Positions 47,340-59,485 of a DNA stretch of 64,000 bases are shown one piece after another. The notes under the pieces are model-generated. The model saw nothing but the letters and a program-made list of their open reading frames with translations. It was not told where the DNA came from and made no database searches. This DNA comes from Gymnothorax reevesii (lineage: Eukaryota > Chordata > Actinopteri > Anguilliformes > Muraenidae): the NCBI GenBank assembly GCA_029721435.1, contig CM056584.1, positions 13,539,739-13,603,738 of the forward strand. Direction: 5' to 3'. The position numbers and the translations under genes were made by a program. Every line of letters begins with the position of its first letter. The first letter of the stretch is position 1.

Positions 47340-49687
47340 TTATATTACAAAAGGTTTATGCTCTTTTTTGCATTAAATACAACAGATTAATGTCACAGGA
47401 ATCGCACATCACAAATTAAGAAAAAAAACAAACAAATAAACAAAAAAAATCTTTAGAAAGAGCGGTGATGCAAAGCCAGCGTCTGTGACAGCCCCAGAAA
47501 CGCAGCGTGCCACCCAGGCCCACGCAAAGAGGGACATGGGGGGGCGGGGGTTTATAACCCACCATAGAGCAGGGGAACAGGCTGGGTTCAAGTACCATGA
47601 AAACTGCGAGAGTAGTGAGCACGAACCCAGCAGTGTGGCCACAATGAAACATCATTTGCTCACCTCCCACTCTGGAACACATCTGTTATTCTTCATCACT
47701 TAGTCCTTCAGACGAACTTAAACTAATAACAGCAAGGACAACACAAAGCGCTTTAGCTTTTCTGCATTGGGAAAGGACTAGCATTACAAATTAGCCACCA
47801 GCCTGTGCAGCCACTGAGATGTGGCAAAAAACCCCATCATCTATGTCGGGGTCGGGGGGCGGTTATTTAGCAAACTGTCAAAATAGTGAGAAGAGCAAAA
47901 TTAAAACACTCCAGACTCAGGTCGCGCAGGAGAACCCTCTTCTCCTTTGTTACCCCATGCCAGGGGAACATTAAATAACAATAGAGAGTCACAGCCATTT
48001 TTCAGACAAGAGAAATGAGGGGTGGGAGGGGCATAGCCACAGACACAGTTTACATCACCAGCGGTCGCTCTAAAAGAAATTACAGCATCATACTCATTTA
48101 CTGAACAACACTGTCACCTCGTTACGTACAAATCACGCCACGCCACGCGCTACAGTCCACATTACGCGTCTATTCACTAGAAAAAGCTATCCACTTCAAT
48201 AGTAAGCCACTTTTGGTACAATTGCAAAAAGGATATCAAACAAGTTTTTTTTTCTTCCTTTTCATCTTTTCAAATTTTTTGTAATTTTTTTTTAAAGGTT
48301 TTTATAAATAATGCAAGATACTCTATATAAAAATCAAAATTTTGAGCTTGGACAAAGATCCTTAAAATACGAATACCGACGACTTCATAATAAAGCTTGT
48401 GTGAATACACGTTCGTCTATTTATACTATCAGCTAGTCCTCACAAGTGTTCACCTTTAAAAAAAAAAAAAAAAAAAAAAAGCTTAAATAAGTGCGTTCAT
48501 CAATGGCTCAAGAAACAAAAGGAAAAATTATCATCGTTAAAACAGTTTTTTCCCTTTATAACTAAACTTTAGCTTTCAAAACATTTTTAGGAACACTCAG
48601 CTATTCGTTACTGGTGAGGAGAATACCTCGTAGTCATGGAAACACCAATGGTAGCACAATTCCAATCCCAATTAATTATATATTTTTAGGATATTTAAAA
48701 AAAAAAACAAATGCTGCTCTTCCTCGGTTTCTTTCATTGTCGTATTATTGCCTCGTCAGGTTAATGCTGAATTCTGCAGAACACAACTGTAAACATCTGC
48801 AAAGAACACCAGCCAACCATTCCGCATACAAGAAAAACAACCAAAAGACATTAATCACAAGCTAAACAGCTAGGCAGGACTTTTCATTTGCCACAAAATA
48901 CAATGATTACCCAATTACCAAGCCTGATCTTTCCAGCAAAAGCTCCATTCTGGTGTGGAACGAAAGTCCCATTACTTTGAAGAAACCTGCAGATTCTAGC
49001 CCCCCCCCAAAAAAAAAATAAATAAAAAAGAAACACATTTGGCCAGTGCATTAATATTAGGCACAGGTATGAAAAACGGAACCGTGTTTGAATGCGAATG
49101 AAGAAAACAAAGGTCTTATCTACCACCTCGCCGGATAAACTGAATGCAGTGAAACATGGACAACTACTAAACAGCCTGGCTAAAATAAAAATAAAATGTT
49201 CTTGACCCAAAAAGTGTTCACAGAAAGCAGTGCACACGAGGCAGGCCTGTGTCACCACAAGCAGAGCTGGAGCCTGAATCTACCAGCCGATACAGGACGG
49301 AAAAGCACGACACAACCCACGGTCTCCACAATAGCGACAAAAATAAGTACACAGTAGACGGTATCAAATACACTTGGACCCATGAGAACAGCCAAGTCCC
49401 AGAATATGACGTATATACATACGTCCTTACGACTCTGGTAGGGCCCCAGCAATTGAATGTTTCTACACCATGCAACTGATAACACTGAGCATCTAAACCG
49501 TGATTCTGCAGGGTTTTTTTAAAAAATGTTTTTATAGAGGGTAGGTGGTCATTGCAGTGGCGGGTGGTACAGAGATGCAGTCTCATGGCAAATGAAATCG
49601 ATACACTCCTGTGCTCAATAAAGATGCACTGACATCCTCATCCTATTTACCTGCCCCACTCCCTCTCTCCCTTCCCCCGCTGCTGTA
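47340..49687 (-). other. mafg: Probable mafg 3' UTR region
   Basis: Repeat-poor, U-rich (on the minus strand) sequence directly downstream of the mafg stop codon. It includes a tract of about 22 A (48458-48480) and AT-rich segments near 48230-48360. Vertebrate MAFG transcripts are known for long 3' UTRs. The exact cleavage site could not be placed. Confidence 0.45.
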
Positions 49688-50140
49688 CTAAGACCTTGCA
49701 TCCGTTTTGGATTTGACGATGGTGATGACGCTGGTGGCAGCCACCTTGCCCGGGATGAGGGGCCCAATGACTGAGGCAATGGGGCCCCTACCGGGGGTCA
49801 CGGGGCCCCGCGCCACAGTCCGGGCGAAGCTCTGCAGCGCCTCGTACTTGGAGCGCAGCGCGTCCAGCTCCACTTTCATGCTGGCGTTCTCATTGGCCAG
49901 CTTCTCCACCTCCAGCTGGAGCTCCGCCTTCTGCTTCTCAAGCTCCTCCTTCTGCGTGACGCGCTTGACGCGGCAGCTGGCGGCGTAGCCGCGGTTCTTC
50001 AGTGTGCGCCTCCGCTGCTTCAGCTGCAGGATCTCCTCTTTGGACAGGCCCCGCAGGTGCTGGTTCAGCTCCCGCACCGACATGGTCACCAGCTCATCGT
50101 CTGTCAGGCTCGTCCCATTCTCGCCCGGCTCCCGCTTTAC
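49688..50140 (-). CDS. mafg: Small Maf transcription factor MafG, coding exon 2
   Basis: Encodes residues 13-162 and the TAG stop. VKREPG at the exon start includes the sumoylation-type site VKRE (K14) known in MafG. The extended homology region spans about 24-50 ([17 protein letters not shown]). The basic region at 53-72 has [15 protein letters not shown], with the small-Maf DNA-contact residues R57, N61, R62, Y64, A65, C68 and R69. Zipper heptads follow at L79, L86, L93, M100, L107 and L114. The tail ends [16 protein letters not shown], as in mammalian MafG. Small Mafs lack a transactivation domain; they repress as homodimers and activate with Nrf or Bach partners at MARE/ARE sites in the nucleus. 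The acceptor is ccccccacag at 50150-50141. MafK and MafF have clearly different tails, so the paralogue call is firm; a/b copy not determined. Confidence 0.97.
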   Translation of the reverse strand, partial: VKREPGENGTSLTDDELVTMSVRELNQHLRGLSKEEILQLKQRRRTLKNRGYAASCRVKRVTQKEELEKQKAELQLEVEKLANENASMKVELDALRSKYEALQSFARTVARGPVTPGRGPIASVIGPLIPGKVAATSVITIVKSKTDARS

Positions 50141-50159
50141 CTGTGGGGGGCAGCAGAGA

Positions 50160-50440
50160 GATGGAGAAGCAGACAGACAGAGAGAGAGAGAGATCAAGAA
50201 AGTCAACGAGACCGAGTGAAAGAGCCAGAGCGAGAACGAGAGAGACAATGACGCAGACAGCAAACGGCGAGCGGGTGCAAGAAAGCAAGAGATAGTGAGC
50301 GGGAGAGTGAGATGGTAAGAGAGAGACAACAAAAGAAAAAGTCAGCCACAGAGTGAAAGAGTGAGAGAAGAACAAAAAGAGTGACAAATGAGAGAGAGAG
50401 GAAGAGCAAATGAAAGAGAGAGAAACCAGACAAATTTAAG
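50160..50440. repeat. GA-rich tract next to the mafg acceptor
   Basis: Plus strand is dominated by gagaga / gaaaga / gagcga units; on the transcribed strand it is a very long polypyrimidine tract ending about 20 bases before the acceptor. The 60- to 97-codon frames across it are artefacts of the repeat. Confidence 0.85.
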
Positions 50441-50842
50441 GACGGAAGAGGGAAATGAAGAAAGACGGGGTGACTGAGAGGTGAGATTTCGAAGTGATGG
50501 GCGGCCCTGCATTTTCAACCCAACAGGGAACATCTAATGAGCGCCAATGAAGCCCAGAAGAGAATCAGACCAGCTTTTCATCATCAACATAACAGGGCAT
50601 GAGAGAATTTCCCCCAAAACCCCACTGTGCTGAAGTAAGGATAACACAATGAAATTCATTAACAAACAAAATAACTATTTTGCTACGGTCATGCGCGTAT
50701 GTCAAGACCATTTTCACCATTTTGGCATATTGCGCTACCAAAATGGATGCAATACAAAGATGTACTTTAGGAGAAGGAATTCATGAATCTTGTTCGCCCG
50801 CCCACCAAAGAAACTATTAATCAAATTGAATCATCATTTTAA

Positions 50843-51178
50843 ATAACATAACATAACATAACATAAATAACATATACTTTATTGAACCCTGTGGGGTAAT
50901 TTGTCCTCTGCATTTGACCCATCCTATGGTTAAGAGCAGTGGGCAGCCACAGAGCAGCGCCCAGGGACCAACTCCAGTTCTAAAGCCAGTTCCTTGGTCA
51001 GGGGTACTGGTTGGAGTGTCCCTATGATGCATGTTTTTGTGGGTGGGGGAAACCGGAGTATCCAGAGGAAACCCACGCGAACACAGGGAGAACATGCAAA
51101 CTCCACACAGAAAGGCCCCAGGCCGAATTCAAACCCACAACCTTCTTGCTGTGAGGCAGCAGTGCTAACCACTTTCAA
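50843..51178. repeat. Dispersed fish repeat with (ATAAC)n start
   Basis: Begins with repeated ataac units, then atactttattgaaccctgt, then gggcagccacagagcagcgc, and ends in gagaacatgcaaactccaca and ccttcttgctgtgaggcagc. The ending matches the split repeat at 13619-13795. Confidence 0.78.
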
Positions 51179-51612
51179 AGTATTCCAAAAAATACTTTGT
51201 TGCAAATCCCGACTAACATGACCACACACTAAGATTGTACCCTGCTATTGCTCTATCAAGGCCTTTCACTGCAGCCATCTTCAGTTCTCCCTCGTTGAGG
51301 GGACAGCACAAATCTGGCCATGGAGAAGCTATGCAGCCAATTGTCCAATTATTTTGATCCACTAAAAATCGGGAATCACAAATAAAAAGTGCTCAATTTC
51401 CTTCACCCAACACTTTCAAATTATAGTCCGAACTTTGAGCTTCTAATCATTACCTAGTTTCATCTCAAACATGCACTAGTAATCAAATAAAATATCTATA
51501 CTTTTGTCCAAATATTTATGTACCTGATGGTACATTTAATCATTATAGTTAAGGAAACTAACAGTTGATCTCTGCTCTGTGCATGATGAAAACATGACAA
51601 CTTCATCCTTAA

Positions 51613-52318
51613 CCCATTAATGAGCACTGTCCCATTTTTGGGATGCGGCACATTTTAACCTCAGTGACCAAAGTGAATGTGTTACTGTGACTAAGCTGCC
51701 GTAGGTTAATCAAGGGAAGTAACTCGCATCCAGGAAAAGTGCTTATGAGAGTCTCCCCTCACAGCAGTAGTGCAGGCTGCCATTTGCATGAATTTCATGA
51801 ATCTGTAACAGCATTATACGATGCTCTAGAACAGGGGTGTCCAATCTTATCCAGAAAGGGCCGGTGTGGGTGCTGTTTTTTGTTTGAGCCCAACACTATC
51901 ACACCTGATTCTACCCACAAAGGTCCTGATTGAAACCCGTAATTAGTTAATTAGTGGAATCAGGTCCTGTAGCACTGCTGGCTAGGACAAAAACCTGCAC
52001 CCACAGCGGCCCTTTGCGGATAAGATTGGACACCCCTGCTCTAGAAGGTGAGTGTGCCATTTTTTCTGAGACACATTTTTATAAAACACCAAGAACAAAA
52101 ATTTGAGATCATACCATTATCTAAATATGTTTTTCACAGAATTTTTTTAATGCTTGCAATGATCTTGAGTACATTTGAAATAGGACATACATGTTTGGGG
52201 TCCTCGATGACTAAATAATTAGTTTTCACCATAATTCAAGCATTACACGTTCATTGTGCACTGTATCCACTAATAAAATATAACTTTCATTTTGAAAAGA
52301 AATCTGGGCATTAATGGG
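51613..52318. mobile_element. TTAA-flanked MITE (706 bp including insert)
   Basis: TTAA (51609-51612) then cccattaatgagcactgtcc; the other end reversed is cccattaatgcccagatttc next to TTAA (52319-52322). Ends and target fit a piggyBac-type non-autonomous element. A hAT MITE is inserted at 51832-52038. Confidence 0.84.
51832..52038. mobile_element. hAT-type MITE (207 bp)
   Basis: Left end caggggtgtccaatcttatc and right end reversed caggggtgtccaatcttatc are identical over 22 bp. Perfect 8-bp duplication CTCTAGAA (51824-51831, 52039-52046). The arms also share ccggtgtgggtgc / gcacccacagcgg. A truncated sister copy is at 16455-16640. Confidence 0.93.
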
Positions 52319-52556
52319 TTAAAATCAAAAAGGGGTCTGATGACATTCATTAACATTAATCCATCAAAGAGAGAACTTGGCTAATGCATAAAGATATCCA
52401 AATATCTCCAACAAAAACATGAACATGCAATGCTAAAAAACTTCAAACGATGCATGAAAACAGGAACATCAAACAGAAACGAAGATAAGGAAAGGAACAG
52501 GAATATATTTTGAGATGGGCGACAGAGAGGAAATGAAGCAGGTAGGCTGCGCTTAC

Positions 52557-52592
52557 CTTTAAGGCTTTGTTGCCTTTGCTAGTGGTCGTCAT
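52557..52592 (-). CDS. mafg: MafG, coding exon 1 (12 codons)
   Basis: Encodes MTTTSKGNKALK, the MafG N-terminus (human MTTPNKGNKALK), and joins exon 2 (VKREPG...) in phase 0 to give 162 residues, exactly the human length. The exon itself probably spans 52622-52557, since the minus strand reads cgcttgcag/AT 30 bases before the ATG. The splice-acceptor-like site means at least one non-coding 5' exon lies further right. The start context is TGGCatgA. Confidence 0.95.
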
Positions 52593-52622
52593 GCCACAAG
52601 AGCTCCGTCCAACCGTGCAGAT

Positions 52623-54595
52623 CTGCAAGCGATAAAGAGTCACTTTAAACACACAAAACCCAAAGAGCGCAGACCAGCGCTGCACAAATACTCCACAAAC
52701 GACCTCCTCTTCTTCAGAAAGTCATTTCATTTATTTATATCTTTATCCATCCATTATGAAGTCTCACAGATTCAAAGTCTTTCCTCTGACTGGGAGCCCA
52801 GGCAAAGAGGAGGCTTCAAACGAAAAGCATTTCAAAAGTTTGTTTTTAATCTATGGAGACTAGCCATTTCTACCCCTTCGGTGATATTTCATTAAATTGG
52901 CAGAGCAAGTTCACTACTTTAAAATGTGTAAATAACTTGGGTTCATGGGTTACATTGTGGCAATTTCTAAAATTAAGGAGTACGAGCAACCTCAAAGAGA
53001 AGCAAAGGAATTCCCAAGGAGGGAGAAATGAAGTCGTCTCAAAGGAATCAAATTCAGAAAACGAAAACCCTATAAAGCTACACGCCATTCACACACGATC
53101 ACAGTTCTGAGAATTTAAAATCAAGTTATTCATTGGATAAATCCGCTGGCTGCACAGGGAAAAGATTTGATAGCTGGCATCCAAAATATGTCAAAGATAT
53201 TTACTTATTGATAAAGCAGGCATGAAATATTGCTTAATGTCCAAAGCACAATGTACTGCTTTGACCACAGAGGAAACACCTCCTTAAGGAGTGGAGAATT
53301 CAGTCACCTGCAGAGAGGCAAAGGAGAGTGAAACCCACTGTAATGTGTATGTACAAAGTGCGCATCTGCATGCAGGCTACTTCCATGTGCACGTATCGGC
53401 GCGCTACCGTATTTCGCAAATTGAGGAGGGAAGCCACACAGAAGAGCATGGCTGCTATAACACATCTGAGCCAGCGGCAGGGTCATTTTCGGAGCAACGG
53501 AGGTGCACGCCACAGGTACGGCAGGCCTGTGCCAAGGCAGGAACCCACCGGGGCATGTTAAAATGGCCTCAAAGACAAGGTGCTGCCAACAGTTTATTAG
53601 AGAAGTGGTGCAGAGACCAGGAGGCCATTTCACAAAATATGATTTCCAAGTTAGGACACTAATTATCTCCCCAAACAGCCCTTTCAACTAGACTTCATGC
53701 CCCACAGGGTATTCCACAAATAAGGATTCCTCAGTTGGCTGGATAAAGTCACTACTCAAAACTCAGAACGGCCACTTTCGCTTGAGTCAATGCTTCAGAT
53801 CTGCAAGATTTCACCAAGTGCAGTAATCCAACTAAATCTGAAACCTTGCTGGGTGAAAATGGGACCCAGGGCTGACTTCTAAAGTCGAGAAAGGCGAGGA
53901 GAGGGCACAACTCTAGCAATAAAAGTCCGCCCTCAGTGCACCCATAACACCCGAAGCGCACCAGCAAACGAGCAACCTGCTGCACTTCCCAGGGCAGTAA
54001 TGAGATCTTCCGAGCGCAGTATATTCCGTATAATCTACCGAAGGAAGTGATGAGTCAAGCCTATTAGATCATCTGCAGTCTGCTTACAGAGCTGAACATG
54101 GCGTTGAAGATGCAGCATCAACACTTTGAAATCAGATTTGCCAACATCTCTAAATGCAACTCCGCCGTGCCAACATTTCGCTGGCTTGCACATCCCCTGC
54201 CCCCACCTACAAACTAACATCCTCTAACGACCTGACCCCACCCCACCCCAAACCTGCAAGAACGAAGCAATTCCATCCCGACTGAAGGGTCGAGTAAAAC
54301 GTGGGTGTAAACTTTTATGGATCGATAGCTTTCTGGCAGCTGGTGCTCGAGATGTTCTAAAATAAACACCCACAAAACATTAATGCACTTAAAAAATATT
54401 CAGACTCCCTGATTTCCCCTTCACAACCTCTGCTTGGCTCATTTAGTGCACACTTGTGTGGTCTGGGCAAAGTGAACTGAAACAGCCTCCAAAAAACAGA
54501 AACTTTTTAATATCCCAACTAGTTTTGAGAGGGAAACTCTTAAGCTTTGTAGTGACAGTCAAAGACTTGCAGAAGGAAGTAAGTGTTGACAAGAA
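52623..54595. other. Gene-free stretch, probably mafg 5' intron
   Basis: No coding exon recognised. The 120-codon frames at 53291-53687 are open on both strands and show no domain. Confidence 0.4.
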
Positions 54596-54940
54596 GGCAA
54601 AGAGACACTAATACACAGGTGCACTGACACACAAACTCACACACATGTACGTGCACACAGAGACCCACACATTCAGCCACAGACACACTCGCACAACACA
54701 CGCAGACAGACACAGAGGCACATGAAGAAACACAAGGGAACAAACACAGAAATACAGACACAAGCAAAAAGAAACACACAGACCCATACAGAAAGACACA
54801 CACACACACTCAAAATTACAGTGGGAAAAAAAACACACACACGTCATGCAGATGCACACAAAAAATGCAGTGTTATGCACACAGAACCACTCAGACAGAC
54901 AGACAGACAGACACGAAGAAAGAGAGGTACACACAGACAA
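54596..54940. repeat. CA-rich and CAGA simple-sequence region
   Basis: About 340 bp dominated by acacac, cacaca and agacacac units, with a (CAGA)n run at about 54895-54913. Cysteine- and valine-rich minus-strand frames and threonine-rich plus-strand frames are repeat artefacts. Confidence 0.85.
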
Positions 54941-55429
54941 TGAAGACCTATTAAATCTACTGCCTGTCCATGAATTATCATCAAAGATCATATTTAACAA
55001 CTACTTATGCTAACTGATTGATCTGCTGTATGAACTTGGCCAATCACATAGGAATGCACAGGAATACAACAAAACTAAAATAACCTCAGCAGGGGACATT
55101 CTTTTCTGGGTTTCACCTAGACTGCCCTGGGACTGAATGAGTATCACAAGTCACCATGAGTCAGCAGATTCCTGTTCGCTGCCTGCAAGCACCCAGAGAC
55201 CAAAACCACACCCAGTGGCAGGGAAACTCCAGCAAAGCCCTGCAGAGGGTCTCTCTAACCGCCCGCCTGACTGAGCTTCTGTACGCTTCACTCATGCAGG
55301 AGACCTGCAAATAAGAGAAAAAGGACTCAAATTTAAAAAAAGGCATTTTAAAGGAGGCCCAGTACTAGAATGTAGGAAGGAGGGCTTAGGTTAACTGCAA
55401 ATCCCATACATGGGCTACTGTTCTATCCT

Positions 55430-55970
55430 TATTTTTGTTCAGAGACTGCTCGTGTTCGTTTGAGCGCAGGGCAGGCCTATTCCTTACACAGCACCTTCAC
55501 CCCTTCTCACACGCAATGACAGGAAACCACAGAGCAAAAGTTAAAGGTGCGACGATGACCAAAGCACCCCCACCCCCTGTCCAGTTCTCCAGGCACCTGA
55601 ATCCCCTTTGGAAACGTCAGGAATTGGGAGAGCGCAGCTGTCGTTCTTGCACACTGGGACCTGGAATCAGATTCCTCTCGGCTCACTTTTGGGAAGGTGG
55701 GGGGAGTGGATTCCGAAACGGATCGTGCCATCATGTCACGGCCAGGGTCACGTGGAGAAATCTGACCTACCACACACCAGAGCGACGCCGCGCAGCTCCG
55801 CCTACCTCTGTCACTGAGGGCGCCCGTGGGACGAATGCGAGAAGACCAGCTCTCGCTTGCAAACCGCGACCAGGGCACTCGACTTACGGTAGAACCAGTC
55901 ATGGGTCTTCCGCAGTGCCCGACAAACCAAACGCACGAATGCGAGGATACATGCACGAGCACACGCTACA
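55430..55970. promoter_or_regulatory. CpG-rich patch, candidate mafg promoter or 5' exon
   Basis: CpG frequency is clearly above the surrounding DNA (gcgacgccgcgcagctccgc near 55782). Frames of 150-200 codons are open on both strands, as expected of stop-poor GC-rich DNA. A minus-strand donor-like gacagag/gtaggc lies near 55800. The position upstream of mafg fits a non-coding first exon, but nothing proves it. Confidence 0.35.
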
Positions 55971-55998
55971 CTCAAAACAGTCAGAGGTACAATGCACA

Positions 55999-56300
55999 GC
56001 ACCAACTCAAAAAAGTTGGGACAGCATGATATGCAAATAAAAACAGAAAAATTGAATTAGAAAATTCTCTCGACAAATGATTTTTACCCGTTTTACCTCA
56101 TCAACATCACAGATCTTCGTAAATGTATAACAATTCCACTTTAGATGCTCGCAACACATTGTAAACAAGCTGCGTTCGTGGAACACTGATGCCCCCGGCG
56201 ACAGGTCAAAGTATTGCAGGTTTACGTTTTTTTTCCGCTGCAGACAAAAAGACAGAGACGGACAGACGGACAGACAGACAGACGAAAAACTATATGCCCC
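55999..56300. repeat. Tc1-like end fragment and (CAGA)n run
   Basis: cagcaccaactcaaaaaagt followed by tgggacagcatgatatgcaaataaaaacag resembles the left end of the 565-4571 family. A gacagacagacag run lies at about 56262-56284. Confidence 0.5.
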
Positions 56301-56400
56301 CGAATCTTCAATTCCAGGGGCATAAAAATGTGTTGGTGCAGGGACAATGTAACACAGGGAAGATTGAAGAATGTTTAAAAACAACACCAGTTTAGTACAT

Positions 56401-57271
56401 TCTGTGGGTAACTAGGTTAAAAAGTAACAGCTGATACGTCATAACTGCATATAAAATCAGCAACCATAATGGGTTGGGCTATTTATGAGCAAGGAAGGTC
56501 TGAGATTCACCGATTTGTGTAGAGCTTAGTGAGCACACATGCCGACATTTTATGAGCAGATGAACCTCGGAATAAGTCACATTTGGCAGAGAGCTTGCTG
56601 AAATTCTGATCAACTTCGTTGAACTTTGACCTACTGTCACAAAAATCAATAGGTTACTATTATGAACTAAGCACTACTCCTGAGGATTGGTATTGAACTG
56701 AGAACTACAAAGTGGATAATTGAAAGCAACCAAACTCACCTCACCAAAAAAAATAAATAAATAAAAATGCTGGCACGCAATAATGTTTCTCCATGCATAA
56801 TTACATTTAGTAATTCAGAAAATTCAGAGAAAATATGAGCAAAGGGCCCTTACGGCCGTAAGCGAATACTTGGTGCCAGTGATCCCTGAACCATCAGAGA
56901 ATACAGCCTTAAAAACTGACACGCTTTGATAATGACTATGACCACATGGGCTTGAGAATACTTTTGAAAATTGTTGCAAGTAAACTCAGTTTGTGGCTGT
57001 GATCTACAAATGCAAGTTAAGACAGTCCTTCAGAGTCAAAGCCGTGTAAATCAACCACATCCAGAAATGCTGTCGACTTCAAAGGGCTGAGGCTCATCGG
57101 AAATAGACAGACACATTGTGAAAAAGTTTGCCGTGGTTTGACATTCCCAAATTTCTAACTGTTTTTGAAAATCATGGATGTTGTATACTCAGGGCCAAAG
57201 AGTAGAGCGCCCATCCTGATTGTCACAAACGTTCAGTTCAAAAGCCCGTATCTGTCATGCAATGAGGTCTA
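56401..57271. other. Gene-free stretch
   Basis: No supported gene; a short aaataaataaataaa run occurs near 56749. Confidence 0.4.
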
Positions 57272-57274
57272 TTA

Positions 57275-59482
57275 GGGGTCTATTCTCCCATTTGCGCGCA
57301 AGTCCTTTTTTACGCAATTCGAGTTAAGCGCTTTTGAGTTACACGTATCTCCCCTACGCGCTTCGATCACGCCCACAGCGCTTAATTTCAGAATGTAGGC
57401 GGCCTTCTGAAAGGTGTGACTAATACAAGAGAGGCAGACTCTGTACAAAGCTCATTGATTATGACCATCAGGAAAACAAGGAACAAGGATTTTCTGATTA
57501 ACCATGAAAATGCAGTTGTGATCCATGGAAAACGCAAACCAGACTTTAAATTTGAATATCTTCGGCCTGCTGATAAAACCTTGTATCTCCAAACTGATAA
57601 CAAACGAAAACTCGCATGTCCACAATTTTTCCATGCAAAATTAAACATTTTATTTTAGAATATATTCATCAATTTATATTATTACTTTTTAATTTTATAT
57701 TTATTTGTATTTTACTGTTAAGTTTATGATTTAAAAAATACGAGGTTTTATCAGCAGGCCGACGATGCCGTGGTAATAGGAGGCCTATGCATGTCTGTGC
57801 CAATTGCAAGTAATGCAGCATCTCATTTTTTATTTCTTACTCTAGCCACCATGGCATTAAAGCTATGCAAACAAACAAATTGCCGCGATAATGAAATAAC
57901 AAAAAGAATTTGGTGCTTCTCAACCAGCGCAATCAGAGCATTGAATATGTGCCCCTCCTACACCAGCCTGTTTGTTTCGTGGAAAACAGGGAAGGAGAAA
58001 AATAAAGAAACATTCTTAACAATCAAAGACAGTTTATATGATCTCATTTAGAAATTGCGCCCTAGAAATCTCAAACTACTCCGATGTCAGGTTTGCAACT
58101 AAAGGACATGGAAACGCTTTAACAAAGGATCCCCCCCCGCCCCGAAACCGCCTCAGCAATCACACAATTCCATATCCGTAGTCTATTATGTCCCATTTGA
58201 TTTGAGCGACACATTCACTTGAACTTGAGCCTAATACTTTATTATAATCAATTATCCAATTTACTGATAATGATTCTTCCCATGTCGGCTATTCTTTATT
58301 GGCTAAAATTGATTAACAAATGGGTAGTGCTTTGGTATTGGCCAGGGTAGGGCTCAATCTAGAGTAGCCTATTTAATAATATCTTTATTCAGACATTAAA
58401 ATACGCAGTATTATCAACGGTAAAAAAAAAAAATTACAAAGACACAAGTAAGTTAATACAGATATCCTCAATTAGAAAATCAATCTCCTCCCTCGTGAAA
58501 ATATCATAACTTTTTAGATTATCACGAACAATGGGGCAGTCGCATTTGTTAATAGAACATGAAGACAATGATGGCGACGTCAAGCCAAAGCCGAAAACCA
58601 AATTTCACAGACGATGTTGTATGACAAGGGGGCACTGAAGGCTGATCCGAGGAAGAAAGCAGCGAATCGTTCTGGATGTGGCTTCGGTGGGGCAGTATCT
58701 CCGATTTAAAGCATAGCTTAAATGGATAGATCTGCAGGGCGCTGTAAAAGCCAGGCTCGCTGCACACCGGAGAAGTGTGCGCGCAACAGGTGGTGAGCAA
58801 CCGTCATCCTCTGTGCATTTCACTGCACTGGAGGAGGAGGTGGCAACCACTCTTTCTGCAGCGGAAGTGCATGGAGAAGAACTTGGAGTGTCCACGAACT
58901 GTGTCAAACACCTTGACACAGACGTATTAGATATGTGCATGACGTCATCAGCCACTCTCTGGAATGACCCAGATGCCAGGACCGACAGTGCAGTTGTGAT
59001 GTTGATGGCCACGGGTATGTTTGTAATTGTTTGTAATGCGTTTGTAATTGAACTAATTGGAGAAGAGGCTGTTGCGTAATATCTTTTGTTTAATAATTTA
59101 TTATGGCTATGAGAAATGTAGTTTAGAAATAAGGATGAACAATCGAATATTGAATGTCTCAAGCTTCACCATGTTAAATAAAATAAAATTAATGTTAAAA
59201 TTTGGCCTATAACCGACTTCAAACGCAATATTCCATTTCGCCTTATGTTGGCGCTTGACCTTAATACAGCCCTCAAAAGCGCCTAACAGAAAAAGCGTGT
59301 TAGCCAGGGGAAGAATACGCGCAAGTGTTTTTTGCCTGAGAAACACCCCGAAATGCCCCAAGTGCGTAACTGCCTTCGGGGTGCGTAATGCACAGACTTG
59401 AGTCGAGGGGAGAATACGCTTAGGCTGAAAAGCATGTAGCTATGCGCTTTTTTCGACTTACGCGCATGGGAGAATAGACCCC
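57275..59482 (-). mobile_element. PIF/Harbinger transposon (2208 bp), decayed
   Basis: Left end ggggtctattctcccatttg, right end reversed ggggtctattctcccatgcg, both continuing into cgcg-rich subterminal sequence. It is flanked by the 3-bp duplication TTA (57272-57274, 59483-59485), typical of PIF/Harbinger. A transposase remnant lies on the minus strand at 59162-58605. The subterminal CpG-rich region (57290-57380 and 59280-59470) contrasts with an AT-rich centre. A 22-bp inverted pair (57563-57584 / 57740-57761, one mismatch) lies near the left. Confidence 0.88.
58605..59162 (-). pseudogene. Harbinger transposase remnant
   Basis: The minus-strand frame contains NITTALSVLASGSFQRVADD followed by VMHISNTSVSRCLTQFV. 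This is the ALR-FLA-TGSFQ-VGD-x-x-x-IS-x-x-TVSR block that precedes the catalytic region of Harbinger nucleases. The expected GAIDGTHI-type catalytic motif is not found, and the residues after FVDT are serine-rich and unrelated. Harbinger elements usually also encode a Myb-like protein; plus-strand frames at 57416-57658 and 57770-58051 are candidates for other remnants but show no clear domain. Confidence 0.75.
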
Positions 59483-59485
59483 TTA

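Larger units (their letters stand above)
50141..52556 (-). other. mafg: mafg intron (2416 bp)
   Basis: Donor AAG/GTAAGC at 52557/52556 and acceptor CACAG at 50141, phase 0. It contains a roughly 280-bp CT-rich tract (minus strand) just upstream of the acceptor, a dispersed fish repeat, and a nested MITE pair. Confidence 0.9.

Noticed and set aside
50094..50433. Several long frames in both strands upstream of mafg exon 2
   Set aside because: Produced by the GA/CT repeat and by the intron; the mafg frame is coding only up to 50140.
53291..53687. Pair of about 125-codon frames on opposite strands
   Set aside because: No domain, no splice context that joins to mafg, and mutual overlap on both strands suggests chance.
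54540..55000. Cys/Val-rich minus-strand frame of 130 codons
   Set aside because: Translation of CA-rich simple sequence.
55435..56040. 201-codon plus-strand frame
   Set aside because: Stop-poor GC-rich DNA; long frames are open on both strands, composition is patternless and no domain is visible. Kept only as a CpG-rich patch.
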